A stretch of DNA of 64,000 nucleotides from JAGRAX01 sp041391365 (GTDB lineage: Bacteria > Bdellovibrionota_G > JALEGL01 > JAGRMV01): contig JAWKOC010000002.1 in NCBI GenBank assembly GCA_041391365.1, positions 1-64,000 of the forward strand, written 5' to 3'. Made by a program: the position numbers and the translations under genes. Position 1 is the stretch's first letter; each line of letters opens with the position of its first letter. The notes beneath the pieces were generated by a model. That model was not told the DNA's origin and did no database searches. It saw only the letters and a list, made by a program, of their open reading frames with translations. Shown here piece after piece: positions 1 to 8,659 of the stretch.

Positions 1-2
1 TC

Positions 3-41
3 GATCAAAACAGTGTGGCTCAGCAGAGCGCAGCGAGGTAA
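3..41 (+). CDS. 3' end of an unidentified upstream gene (partial)
   Basis: A frame open from the window edge reads DQNSVAQQSAAR and stops at TAA 39-41, seven bases before the next ATG. The overlapping AGCGAGGTAA also supplies the Shine-Dalgarno of the following gene, which is how the rest of this operon is packed. Only 12 residues are visible, so no product can be named. It may be the preceding member of the lipid operon. Confidence 0.3.
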   Translation, partial: DQNSVAQQSAAR

Positions 42-47
42 TCAAGC

Positions 48-1166
48 ATGGGAATTTTTATCACCGGGTCTACCGGATATCTTGGATCATATGTTGTTTC
101 GGAATTGTTGGAGGATCACAACAACACACTCCATTTGTTGGTACGAGCCAAGGACAACAAAGAAGCAAAAAAACGATTGTGGCAAGCACTGCAGCTCCAT
201 ATGAGTTTTCATGAATTTTCTGAACGACTAAAAAAAATTGAAATTGTATTGGGGGATCTTACACAAAAACAATTTGGCTTAGATCAGGCTCATTGGAATG
301 CCTTGGTGAAAAAAACCAATTCCATCATTCACTGTGCTGCTTCTCTGAATCGAAAATCCGAAAAAACCTGTCTAAACGTAAATTTAAGAGGAACTCTCCA
401 AGTCATCCAGTTGGCCAAGCAAGCTCACAAAGACCATGGGCTTCGTCGTTTCAGCAATGTGTCTACTGTGGCGATCGCAGGTCAAAGGCAAGACGAACGC
501 GTATATGAAGACGACGCTATTGATTGGTCCAGAAGTGATTACGATCCTTACGCAAGAACCAAGAAATTTTGTGAATACATGTTGGAGCAGTGGTTGGAAG
601 ATATTCCTTACACCATTTTTCGTCCCAGCATCATTTTGGGAGACGAACGATTTCCAGAGACGACTCAATTCGATATGGCACGAGCATTTGTGTGGTTGGC
701 AAAACTTCCCTTTTTGCCCTTCAAAAAGAATTGGAAACTGGACATTGTTCCTGCCAACTATGTTGGGCATGCCGTAGTGGCCATTCATCAAAAAGACAAT
801 CCAAAACACAAGGTATATCATTTGAGTTCAGGAGATTCTTCGCTTACCTACCGAGACATTGTCAGAGATTTGGAAAAAAAGGGATTGAGCATTCACCACA
901 CCTTTCTTCCCTTGTTTGAACCCATTTTTCGAAACACCATCCACGCCTTGACCATGTTGCCTCGCGGGTGGAAGGTTTCCAAGGTTGCATCTCTCATGAA
1001 AGTGTTTTTGCCTTATCTTACGTTCAACACCGTGTTTGATAACACTCGGGTAATTCAAGAAATTCATCGCAAACCCAAACCTTTTTCGGAATACGCATAT
1101 CCATTTTATACATTCGTGGATGCAAATCATTTTCGATATCCTTATGAGCCCTATCCAGGAGAATAG
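48..1166 (+). CDS. SDR family acyl-thioester reductase-like protein (NAD_binding_4 / fatty acyl reductase type)
   Basis: This 372-residue protein is an extended short-chain dehydrogenase. The dinucleotide-binding motif TGSTGYLG is at residues 6-13, the strand with NVST precedes the active site, and the catalytic pair YARTK is at 168-172. Overall it resembles the thioester-reductase / male-sterility branch, whose members reduce an acyl-CoA or acyl-ACP thioester to an aldehyde or alcohol. A ceramide-reductase-like SDR role cannot be excluded. ATG 48 follows GAGGTAA at good spacing. The gene is the first complete one of a co-directional run with two acyl-adenylate ligases and an ACP, so its likely substrate is an activated fatty acid on that carrier. 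It ends 2 nt before the next start, implying co-translation. The fold is well supported; the substrate is inferred. Confidence 0.75.
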   Translation: MGIFITGSTGYLGSYVVSELLEDHNNTLHLLVRAKDNKEAKKRLWQALQLHMSFHEFSERLKKIEIVLGDLTQKQFGLDQAHWNALVKKTNSIIHCAASLNRKSEKTCLNVNLRGTLQVIQLAKQAHKDHGLRRFSNVSTVAIAGQRQDERVYEDDAIDWSRSDYDPYARTKKFCEYMLEQWLEDIPYTIFRPSIILGDERFPETTQFDMARAFVWLAKLPFLPFKKNWKLDIVPANYVGHAVVAIHQKDNPKHKVYHLSSGDSSLTYRDIVRDLEKKGLSIHHTFLPLFEPIFRNTIHALTMLPRGWKVSKVASLMKVFLPYLTFNTVFDNTRVIQEIHRKPKPFSEYAYPFYTFVDANHFRYPYEPYPGE

Positions 1167-1168
1167 TC

Positions 1169-2620
1169 ATGCTTGAAACTGCCAAACAACTCATTTCAAA
1201 AATCACCCCGGACTATGGTTTGCAAAAAGCCATGGATTCTTTCATCTATACCACCTCGTTGCGATCTGCGATTTCATCGCACACGGAAACCTGGCAAAAA
1301 GGAAAACCACTGAAACTTCTTTTTGCAGGATATGCAGGATCTCGAAATACAGGCGCCGATGTTCGGGTTGAAGAAATGATCCGACAAGTTCGACATCTTC
1401 TGGGAGATGAAAACATCATGTTGTCCATCATCACCATCGATCCCAAAGCTACAGCTGGATATTTTTCCAGCGTAAAACCTGTGCACATGCCACAAATTTT
1501 TCCACCCTTTTTGTTTACGGAATGTCCAAAGCATCATGGTGTGATTGCCTGCGAAGGTTCGATGTTCAAATCAAAATTTGCAGATGCTCTCTCCACGATG
1601 ATGGCAGGGGCCCTGGGCATGGCCAACGCAGAAGGAAAGCTCAGTGTAGGGTATGGAGCCGAAGCTGGGGCCATGAACCCCAGTCTCAAACACTTTGTAA
1701 AAAAACATTGCGCGGATTCGTTGGTCATCTGTCGAAACGAACAATCTCAAGAAATATTGGAGCGCATGGACATTCGCACCAAACCAGGCGCGGACACGGC
1801 ATGGACCTTTTCTCCTTCGCCTGCGAGTACAGGACAAACTATTTTGAAAAAACATGGATGGGACGGAAAACAGCCACTTCTTGTGGTGTGCCCCATCAAT
1901 CCATTTTGGTGGCCGGTCAAAGCTGATGTGGTCAAGCAAGTTCAGCATGTGTTTTTGGGAATGCATCGTCAACAACATTACAAATCGGTGTACTTTCACG
2001 ACTACGATCAACGAGATCAGAAAGCATATCAAACCTATATTTCGGAGTTGGCCTTGGCCGCGGATCGTTTTGCCAAAAAACACAATGCCTTTGTGGTGTC
2101 CGTGGGAATGGAAAAACTGGATCGTTCGGCATGTGAGGATTTCTCTGTAGCCATGCCCAATCGTGTGCCTGTATTGGTGAGTGACGATTACAACATGTAT
2201 GATTTGGTCAGTGTCATTCGTCAGGGGTCCTTCATGATCAGTTCTCGATTTCACGCCATTGTATGTTCGATGCCAGCCAAGGTTCTTTCCGTGGGAGTCA
2301 CCATGGACGAACGCATCCGCAATCTCATGAAACAACGCGGGCACGACGCTTTGTCGTTGGAAGTGGATGAGCTCGATTTGGGAGAAAAAGTTTTCCAGGC
2401 CTTGGAGAACATGCAAGCCAATCCAGAGCAGTATGGCAACGAAATTGCCAAAACGGTTTTTGGTGAGATCGAAAAAATGGCGTGGATGGGAAAGGATTTT
2501 CTAGAGGAAGTCGCGCGCGTGTATCCAGACTTTACTGCCGCACATAAAGGAGATACTTGGCAATCGTATCTACCGACCCTCTCGAAGTCTCTTCAAGAAT
2601 TGGGAGAGTCCATCGCATGA
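1169..2620 (+). CDS. Polysaccharide pyruvyl transferase family protein
   Basis: This 483-residue protein has the two landmarks of the polysaccharide pyruvyl transferase family. The N-terminal segment GYAGSRNTGADVRVEEMI (about residues 54-71) corresponds to the family G-N-x-GD loop, and the C-terminal segment SSRFHAIVCSMPAKVL (about 370-385) is the conserved S-R-x-HA block. Known relatives transfer pyruvate from PEP to sugar hydroxyls in exopolysaccharide, but the family also has glycosyltransferase-like and polyketide-linked members. At over 480 residues it is longer than typical CsaB or WcaK proteins. Its neighbours are lipid enzymes on both sides and the stop overlaps the next ATG (ATGA at 2617-2620), so it probably modifies the head group of the operon's lipid product. 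The actual donor and acceptor are unknown. Confidence 0.7.
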   Translation: MLETAKQLISKITPDYGLQKAMDSFIYTTSLRSAISSHTETWQKGKPLKLLFAGYAGSRNTGADVRVEEMIRQVRHLLGDENIMLSIITIDPKATAGYFSSVKPVHMPQIFPPFLFTECPKHHGVIACEGSMFKSKFADALSTMMAGALGMANAEGKLSVGYGAEAGAMNPSLKHFVKKHCADSLVICRNEQSQEILERMDIRTKPGADTAWTFSPSPASTGQTILKKHGWDGKQPLLVVCPINPFWWPVKADVVKQVQHVFLGMHRQQHYKSVYFHDYDQRDQKAYQTYISELALAADRFAKKHNAFVVSVGMEKLDRSACEDFSVAMPNRVPVLVSDDYNMYDLVSVIRQGSFMISSRFHAIVCSMPAKVLSVGVTMDERIRNLMKQRGHDALSLEVDELDLGEKVFQALENMQANPEQYGNEIAKTVFGEIEKMAWMGKDFLEEVARVYPDFTAAHKGDTWQSYLPTLSKSLQELGESIA

Positions 2621-4278
2621 GTTTTGTGCAAACGATTTTTTCTCATTTGCAACGAGATCCCGGCAAAGCACTGCTGGTTCAAGTGCAAAGAGATCAATTG
2701 GTTCCGACCAGCAACCAGCAGATGGTTCAGTGGATCAGCAGTGCCAGAAAACAATTGCAGGACAAGGGCATTGCAAAAGGTGATCGCGTTGTGCTTTTGT
2801 CCGACAACAGTCCTCAATGGGTGGCATGTGACTTGGCCATCATATCCTTGGGCGCCATCACGGTTCCTCTGTACCCTCGACAAGATGAAAAAGAATTGGC
2901 ATTTATGGCCCAAGATTGTCAGCCAAAGCTCTTCATTGCTTCCGATGAAAAATTGCAACAGAAAGTATTTTCTCATTGGACAGATCCATGTGACTTGGTT
3001 TTTGTAGACGCTCTGCTGGGGGCACACGTAGAATCCAATGATCAGGAAGAATGGGTTTCGTTGAACCCAGAAGATATTGTCACCATCATTTATACCTCAG
3101 GAACCAGTGGTCATCCAAAAGGAGTCATGCTCAGTGCGGGCAACATCGACTATATGCTCGATCGAACCTGTGCGCAGCTCAACTCCTCCAAAATGAAAAG
3201 TGGAAATCAAGACCGCGTGTTTCATTTTTTACCCCTCTGTTTTGCGGGATCGAGATTGATGTTTTGGACGCAGATGTATCGCAACAATCCGACCATGCTG
3301 TCGACGGATCTGGCCAATTTGGCGCAGGAAATGGCGACGGCCAATCCTCAATTTTATCTCAACGTCCCCGCCATCTTGGAACGCATCAAGAAAGGTGTGG
3401 AAGATCGATTGAAATCTCAAAAAGATTGGATTTATCAGGTCTATCAAAAGACCTGCCAAATCCATCGGCAGCAATCTGCAAGTCTTGCGCAAAAGATCTA
3501 TTTTCGTATGGCCAAAAAAATTCTTTTGGAAAAAATCAAACAGAAGATAGGACCTCAATTGGAGTTTTTGATCTGTGGATCTGCGGCCTTGCACCCTGAC
3601 ACACAAATGTGGTTTGAGATGTTGGGAATATCGGTTCTTCAGGTTTATGGTTTGACGGAAACCACGGGAATCATCACCATGGATGAATTCAATTCACATC
3701 AGGTTGGAAAAGTTGGAAAAGTGATTGAGGGTTGTGAAGTCAAACTCACACAGGAAGGCGAACTGCTTTGCAAAGGGCCCAATGTTTTTCAAGGGTATTG
3801 GAATCGAGACAAAGAAACCCAAGATTGTTTTGAGGGAGATTGGTTTCGCACAGGGGATCTTGCAACTCTTTCAGAAGAAGGATTTGTCGAGATTGTGGGC
3901 CGGACCAAAAATGTCATCATCCCAAGTTCAGGACACAACATTGTTCCCGAGGTGATCGAGAAAATAATCAAAGACCTGGTTCCTCAGGTGGATCATGCTG
4001 TGGTGATCGGCCACGGAAGACCTTATTTGACGGCCTTGGTTTCGGGGCAGGTTTCCGAAGATCAATTTCAAGACCTTTTGGAAAAAGTCAATCAAGGTTT
4101 CCCACATTACAAAAAAATTCGAAAGCTACGAAAAATTGAAGAAGGATTTACTGTTGAAAATGGTTCCCTAACCATCAATCAAAAACTCAAACGAAAAGAT
4201 ATTGAAAAGAATTTCGAAGATGAAATTCAAGCCCTGTATCAAACTCCGTCGGAATCAAGCGTGAGCCTGCCAACATGA
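2617..4278 (+). CDS. Acyl-adenylate-forming ligase (long-chain acyl-CoA/ACP synthetase type), first copy
   Basis: This is a 553-residue ANL superfamily enzyme. Visible core motifs are A3 YTSGTSGHPKG (about residue 158), A5 YGLTETTG, A7 RTGDLATLSEEGF, A8 VGRTKNVI and a C-terminal NQKLKRK carrying the A10 lysine. Such enzymes activate a fatty acid with ATP and pass it to CoA or to an ACP. ATG 2617 overlaps the previous stop as ATGA; a reading from 2557 would add 20 residues that run deep into the upstream gene and is unlikely. A stand-alone ACP follows two genes later, so loading onto that ACP (fatty acyl-ACP ligase activity) is a reasonable alternative to CoA. It resembles FadD15/FAAL-like proteins in length and motif order. 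The chain-length preference is not readable. Confidence 0.85.
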   Translation: MSFVQTIFSHLQRDPGKALLVQVQRDQLVPTSNQQMVQWISSARKQLQDKGIAKGDRVVLLSDNSPQWVACDLAIISLGAITVPLYPRQDEKELAFMAQDCQPKLFIASDEKLQQKVFSHWTDPCDLVFVDALLGAHVESNDQEEWVSLNPEDIVTIIYTSGTSGHPKGVMLSAGNIDYMLDRTCAQLNSSKMKSGNQDRVFHFLPLCFAGSRLMFWTQMYRNNPTMLSTDLANLAQEMATANPQFYLNVPAILERIKKGVEDRLKSQKDWIYQVYQKTCQIHRQQSASLAQKIYFRMAKKILLEKIKQKIGPQLEFLICGSAALHPDTQMWFEMLGISVLQVYGLTETTGIITMDEFNSHQVGKVGKVIEGCEVKLTQEGELLCKGPNVFQGYWNRDKETQDCFEGDWFRTGDLATLSEEGFVEIVGRTKNVIIPSSGHNIVPEVIEKIIKDLVPQVDHAVVIGHGRPYLTALVSGQVSEDQFQDLLEKVNQGFPHYKKIRKLRKIEEGFTVENGSLTINQKLKRKDIEKNFEDEIQALYQTPSESSVSLPT

Positions 4279-5050
4279 TTCACACCCAACTCAAAGACGA
4301 TGTAGCCACGCTGGGTCTGGATTTTGCTCCCTGCAACGAAATTGGACCTCAGTTTTTGGAAGAGCTGACCCTCGCGTTGGATTGGACAAGGACAAACGAG
4401 GCCAAGGCTGTTGTGATTCATAGCCAAAGAAAAGAAGGATATTGCGCAGGAGCTGATTTGCGAAAACTTCACAGCGAGATTTCGAGAAAAGATCCTCAGG
4501 AGTATCTAGATCCATTGAAATCATTTCTAGTGGGAGTTCATCATATTTTTTCTCGCTTGGACCAACTTCCCATACCTGTGGTCACGGCTGTGCATGGGCT
4601 TTGTTTCGGCGGAGGATTTGAGTTGGCCTTGACCGCAGATGTTGTTGTGGCAGAGACCTCGGCTCGATTTGCTTTTCCTGAACTTCGTTTGGGACTCATT
4701 CCATGTTTTGGAGGAATTCCTCGTTTGAAACGAGAGGTGGGCAACGCCATCATTCGGGACATTCTTTTTACCGGACGCAGCATCAACGCAGAAAAAGCCA
4801 AGGAAATGGGCTGGGTTGGGCACGTCACCAAAGAAGGAAAAGGATTGGCCATGGCGCAATCGATTGCCAAGCAAATGACCAAATTTGATGCACATACGTT
4901 TGCGCAGGCAAAAAATTTGTCAAAAGAGATCTTCAGTTGGAATTGGAACAGGAATTGGAAGTGGCCATGCACTTGTTTGCAAAACCAAAAATTGGACAGG
5001 CCTTGGAAGCCTTTGTCACCAATCAGACTCTTCAACCCTATCTACCGTAA
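4275..5050 (+). CDS. Enoyl-CoA hydratase/isomerase (crotonase family), reading frame shifts near 4910
   Basis: This is a crotonase-fold protein. The oxyanion-hole segments YCAGADLRKL (residues 56-65) and HGLCFGGGFELALTADVV are clear, and both catalytic glutamates of enoyl-CoA hydratase are present: E116 in GGGFEL and E136 in FPEL. The zero frame continues to a stop at 5139-5141, but after about residue 213 it becomes Trp/Asn/Cys-rich and unlike the family. The -1 frame from the A6 run at 4910-4915 restores a typical C-terminus (DLQLELEQELE, then MHLFAKPKIGQALEAF) and stops at TAA 5048-5050, 11 nt before the ACP start. The coordinates given assume the shifted product of about 258 residues. A missing base in the homopolymer, slippage or real inactivation are all possible. 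ATG 4275 overlaps the upstream stop. Confidence 0.75.
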
Positions 5051-5061
5051 GGAATCGAGCA

Positions 5062-5295
5062 ATGACAACCATCGAGCAAGTTTTGGATTTAGCTTCAAAA
5101 AAATTTTCTGTATCAAAGAACATGCTCTCTCCATCAAATGATATTTTTGAAAGCTTGTCGATCAACAGCATTCAAGCCTTGAGTTTGCTCAGTGAATTGG
5201 AACAACAATTTTCGGTGGAAATTTTGGATTTTGAACTCCAGGATGTGAAAACATTTCAGGATCTCGCCGCATTGATTGAGGAAAAAATTCAATGA
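5062..5295 (+). CDS. Stand-alone acyl carrier protein
   Basis: This 77-residue acidic protein has the acyl carrier fold. The phosphopantetheine attachment serine is S36 in SLSINSIQAL, in the place of the usual DSL motif, followed by the helix LLSELEQQF and a C-terminal helix with DLAALIEEK. The replacement of Asp by Asn before the serine marks it as a specialised carrier and not the housekeeping AcpP. ATG 5062 is preceded by AAGGAATCGAGC as ribosome-binding site. Its stop overlaps the start of the second ligase (ATGA at 5292-5295), which argues that this ligase and carrier are made in fixed ratio. It presumably holds acyl chains passed between the ligases, the hydratase, the reductase and the acyltransferase of this operon. 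Confidence 0.85.
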   Translation: MTTIEQVLDLASKKFSVSKNMLSPSNDIFESLSINSIQALSLLSELEQQFSVEILDFELQDVKTFQDLAALIEEKIQ

Positions 5296-6986
5296 TGGAT
5301 TTGGCAAGATACACCTGTTTGGGCCAGGCTCTGTATGAGTCCTTGATGAAATACAAAGATCATCGGGCTTTGATTGAGGTCAATCGAGATCAATCTCCCT
5401 TGGAATACAATTATGCGCAAACCTACGCCCAAGCAATTCATGTGTGCAAAAAACTTCAGTCTCAGGGCATCTCTCCCCAAGACCGAGTCGCCATCATCAT
5501 GTCCAATCAATCCGCATGGATTTTTTCTGCGCTAGGATCTATGTTTTGTGGAGCTACGTTGGTTCCATTGGATTACAAACTTACTCCCAAAGAGCAAAAA
5601 CAGCTTCTCCAGCATGCGCAAATCCAAGCATTGATCATTGAATATCCCTTGTGGACTCGTCTGGAAAAAGAGTGGGACTGCTCGATGGAACATGTGGTGG
5701 TGGTTTCAGGCGCTCCCAAAGACAAAGATGTTCCTTGTCGGTGGGAAACCGAGGTAGAATGGGAGCATCACATTCATCATCCTCAACGAGAAGATGTGGC
5801 CACCATTGTGTATTCTTCTGGAACGGGAGGAAATCCAAAAGGATGCATGTTGACCCACGGAAATTATCTCAGTCAGGCTCAGGTTCTGGGAAACCTTTTT
5901 CCAGTGGGTCCTGAGGATCTGTATTTTTCTTTCATTCCTACCAATCATGCCATTGATTTTATGTGCGGGTTTTTGCTTCCTTTGTTGTCAGGATCTCAAA
6001 TCATTCATCAGCGCACCCTGCGTCCGGAATATTTTCTCTATACCATCAAAACCTTTGGTGTGAGTCACATGGCGTTGGTGCCAATGCTTCTGAAAACCTT
6101 GCAAGATCGGATTCAAGAAAAGCTTTCCAAGGCTTCGGTGTGGAAACAAAAAATGATGACCTCACTGATGGAGCTCAATGCCAGACTGACCAAGCATCGA
6201 CCCAACTATACTTTGTCTCGGAAACTCCTTGCACCCATTCACAATGCCTTTGGCGGAAAGCTCAAGATGGTGTTTGCAGGCGGGGCTTTTGTGGATGCAC
6301 AGTGTGTAGATTATTTTTATCGGTTGGGGATTCCTGTAATGATTGGCTACGGACTGACAGAGGCTGGTACGGTGATCAGTGTTAATCAACTGGATCATTT
6401 TCGCAGTGACACGGTGGGAACTCCCATTCAGAACACGCGCGTTCGAATCCATCAGCCGGATGCGGAGGGGTTGGGAGAAATCTGGATCAGTGGACCCACG
6501 GTGATGAAAGGATATTGGAACGATCTTCAGCTTACGCAAGAAAATATGGAAGGCGAGTGGCTAAAAACAGGAGATGTGGGAAAGTTTGATGGAAAACATC
6601 TGATTCTCAAAGGTCGAAGAAAAAACATGATCGTCACCGAAGGTGGAAAAAATGTCTATCCAGAAGACATTGAGAGTTGGTTTGAGCAGTTGGAAAACTG
6701 CGAAGAGTTCTGCATTTTTTCTTCGGGGTACATTTGGGATTCCACCGCGATGGGAAAAGAAAAATTGTTGTTTGTGGCCAGACCCAAAAAAGGTGTGTCT
6801 CCAGAACTTTTTGAACAAGCGATCAAAGAAAAAAACAGGGGCCTCTCCGATTACAAGAGAGTGGGGCAGTGGATGTCCTGGGATATGGATTTTCCGCGAA
6901 CGGCTTCGATGAAAATCAAACGCAAAGAATTGGCGGATCAAATCAAACAGCGTCAGGAAGCAAAGCAGTGGATCAAAACGATATAA
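5292..6986 (+). CDS. Acyl-adenylate-forming ligase, second copy
   Basis: This 564-residue ANL enzyme is clearly diverged from the ligase at 2617. Motifs seen are A3 YSSGTGGNPKGCML (about residue 173), A5 YGLTEAGTVIS, A7 KTGDVGKFDGKHL, A8 KGRRKNMI and an A10-like TASMKIKRKEL near the C-terminus. There are two possible starts, ATG 5292 (overlapping the ACP stop) and ATG 5295. Two ligases in one operon suggest two different acids, or one acyl-CoA and one acyl-ACP product. Direct coupling to the ACP gene makes this copy the better candidate for loading the carrier. The last 19 bases overlap the GTG start of the lipid kinase. The catalytic class is secure; the substrate is not determinable. Confidence 0.85.
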   Translation: MMDLARYTCLGQALYESLMKYKDHRALIEVNRDQSPLEYNYAQTYAQAIHVCKKLQSQGISPQDRVAIIMSNQSAWIFSALGSMFCGATLVPLDYKLTPKEQKQLLQHAQIQALIIEYPLWTRLEKEWDCSMEHVVVVSGAPKDKDVPCRWETEVEWEHHIHHPQREDVATIVYSSGTGGNPKGCMLTHGNYLSQAQVLGNLFPVGPEDLYFSFIPTNHAIDFMCGFLLPLLSGSQIIHQRTLRPEYFLYTIKTFGVSHMALVPMLLKTLQDRIQEKLSKASVWKQKMMTSLMELNARLTKHRPNYTLSRKLLAPIHNAFGGKLKMVFAGGAFVDAQCVDYFYRLGIPVMIGYGLTEAGTVISVNQLDHFRSDTVGTPIQNTRVRIHQPDAEGLGEIWISGPTVMKGYWNDLQLTQENMEGEWLKTGDVGKFDGKHLILKGRRKNMIVTEGGKNVYPEDIESWFEQLENCEEFCIFSSGYIWDSTAMGKEKLLFVARPKKGVSPELFEQAIKEKNRGLSDYKRVGQWMSWDMDFPRTASMKIKRKELADQIKQRQEAKQWIKTI

Positions 6987-7906
6987 GAAGACTCGGGATC
7001 ATTTACAATCCGCGCGCAGGAGGCGGTACCATGAGGCCCATTCGCAGTGTGAATGATTATGATCAATTCATTCAACGCGTGCGAAAAGCAAAAATGAAGC
7101 ACATTGATCATCAGGTCAAAACCACCGAATATTCCACGCATGCCGATCAAATTGGCAGACATATGTACTATGATGGGATTCGTGAATTTGTCGTGATCGG
7201 CGGGGATGGCACCATTCATGAGGCAGTCAATGGGATCATGGAAGCCATGCGAAAAGATCCTGCAGGAAGAGTGAAGTTGGGGATTGTTCCACGAGGGACA
7301 GGAAATTCTTTTGTTCGAGATCTTCCTCAGACCGATGAGGCCAATTTGTGGAATGCCATTTGTGAAGATCGATGGCATCCCTGCGATGTGGTGAAGATCC
7401 GTTTGGATTATGGTTTTTTGTATTCCATCAATTTGATCAGCATTGGATTTGTTGCGGAAGTGGCCAAACTCAGAAACAAATATTTTTGGCCTTTTGGATC
7501 CATGGGCTACATCATGGCAGTACTTTCCAAATTGGTCACACTTAGCCCGAAAACCTATCACTACTCGTTCAATGGACAGGACTATTCCAAACCTATGACA
7601 TTTTTGTCCATCAACAATTCACGATTCACCGGTGGAAGCATGAAAATGGCTCCCGATGCAAAATACGACGACAAAAAATTTGATGTGATCGAGGTTGGGC
7701 CCATGTCTCCTCTGAGGCTCCTTGCGGCCTTCCCTAAAATTTTTTCTGGAAAGCATATCTCCATGCCTGAGGTTACAGCATCTCAATCCACACTTCTTCA
7801 ATTTGATCCGCTGCTTGAAGCAGATCTGATGATTGATGGGGAAGTGATTCGTGCAAAAGTAGAAGAAATCAGCATTTTGCCTGATCTTATTTATTTGTTT
7901 TATTGA
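6968..7906 (+). CDS. Diacylglycerol kinase / sphingosine kinase family lipid kinase
   Basis: This protein of about 312 residues has the DAGK catalytic domain signatures: YNPRAGGG near the N-terminus, VVIGGDGTIHEAVNGI with the nucleotide-binding GGDGT, VPRGTGNSFVRDL, and a C-terminal beta-rich half ending in VRAKVEEISILPD-like strands. No in-frame ATG lies near the beginning of the domain. GTG 6968 preceded by AGGAAG at 6956-6961 is the best start and overlaps the upstream ligase gene by 19 nt. Family members phosphorylate diacylglycerol, sphingoid bases or other lipid alcohols with ATP at the membrane (YegS, DgkB, sphingosine kinase). Placement between an acyl ligase and a PlsC acyltransferase suggests that it phosphorylates the alcohol intermediate made by the operon. 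Kinase class is secure, lipid unknown. Confidence 0.8.
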   Translation: MDQNDIRRLGIIYNPRAGGGTMRPIRSVNDYDQFIQRVRKAKMKHIDHQVKTTEYSTHADQIGRHMYYDGIREFVVIGGDGTIHEAVNGIMEAMRKDPAGRVKLGIVPRGTGNSFVRDLPQTDEANLWNAICEDRWHPCDVVKIRLDYGFLYSINLISIGFVAEVAKLRNKYFWPFGSMGYIMAVLSKLVTLSPKTYHYSFNGQDYSKPMTFLSINNSRFTGGSMKMAPDAKYDDKKFDVIEVGPMSPLRLLAAFPKIFSGKHISMPEVTASQSTLLQFDPLLEADLMIDGEVIRAKVEEISILPDLIYLFY

Positions 7907-7918
7907 GGAAAGATGTAG

Positions 7919-8659
7919 ATGTCGCATGAAAAATCATCCATAGGCCTTGTGATGTTTTCGATCTACGTATGGATGGTTTGCTTTGCGTGGATGTTTTTGC
8001 TTTTTGTTGCCACCGTCGTGGTCATGCCCATTTTCCCCTATCGAAGGACTCACGATCACATTGCGGCCCCTGGGTTTGGCTTTGTTCTCAAACTTTTGTT
8101 TGTGGATTTGCACATTGACTATGATCCTCAATTTGATCATCAGCAGAGGAGCGTGTTTTGCCAAAATCATGTGAATCTCTTGGATGCATTTGTAGCCTCT
8201 GCAGCCATTCCTCATGTGTTTTGTGGGCTCATGCACAGTTGGCAATTTTGGATTCCCATCTATGGATGGATGATGAGAGTTTCCAAAGGAATCGCCGTGC
8301 CGAAAAAATCGGGGGCCAATCGTTTGGGGGCGATTGTGGAACAAGCCAAAAAAAGAAAAGACATGAATTTTTCGATTCTGACTTTTCCCGAAGGGCACCG
8401 CACCCATGATGGAAAAGTTCATGAATTTCGAAAAGGAATGTTTGTGATGGCGCGGGAAGCAGGGTATCCGGTGGTTCCCATCGCGGTTCACGGGAATTTT
8501 GCCATCAATCAAAAAGGATCGTTTGTGTTTCGGCCGGGCAAAATCCGGGTCAAGGTAGGTCCCCAGTTTCCGACCGCAGGATTGAGCGATGAACAGCTCA
8601 CTGCGCTGGCCAAAAAAGTGCAAGTGTGGATCAAAGAGATTGTGGAGGATCCAGCATGA
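7919..8659 (+). CDS. 1-acyl-sn-glycerol-3-phosphate acyltransferase (PlsC family)
   Basis: This 246-residue membrane-associated acyltransferase has an N-terminal hydrophobic segment (about residues 9-40). The catalytic HX4D motif is HVNLLD at 84-89, and the substrate-binding motif FPEGHR is at 156-161 followed by an FRKGMF block. PlsC enzymes acylate a lysophospholipid or related alcohol with acyl-ACP or acyl-CoA. It begins 12 nt after the lipid kinase and its stop overlaps the TetR start (ATGA at 8656-8659). The context suggests acylation of the phosphorylated product of the preceding kinase, using the operon's own acyl-ACP. Housekeeping PlsC function cannot be excluded but the operon context favours a dedicated role. 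Confidence 0.85.
   Translation: MSHEKSSIGLVMFSIYVWMVCFAWMFLLFVATVVVMPIFPYRRTHDHIAAPGFGFVLKLLFVDLHIDYDPQFDHQQRSVFCQNHVNLLDAFVASAAIPHVFCGLMHSWQFWIPIYGWMMRVSKGIAVPKKSGANRLGAIVEQAKKRKDMNFSILTFPEGHRTHDGKVHEFRKGMFVMAREAGYPVVPIAVHGNFAINQKGSFVFRPGKIRVKVGPQFPTAGLSDEQLTALAKKVQVWIKEIVEDPA

Noticed and set aside
1571..2416. Long minus-strand open frame of 281 codons
   Set aside because: It lies entirely antisense to the pyruvyltransferase-like gene. Its translation is His/Cys/Phe-rich, without any domain or ribosome-binding site.
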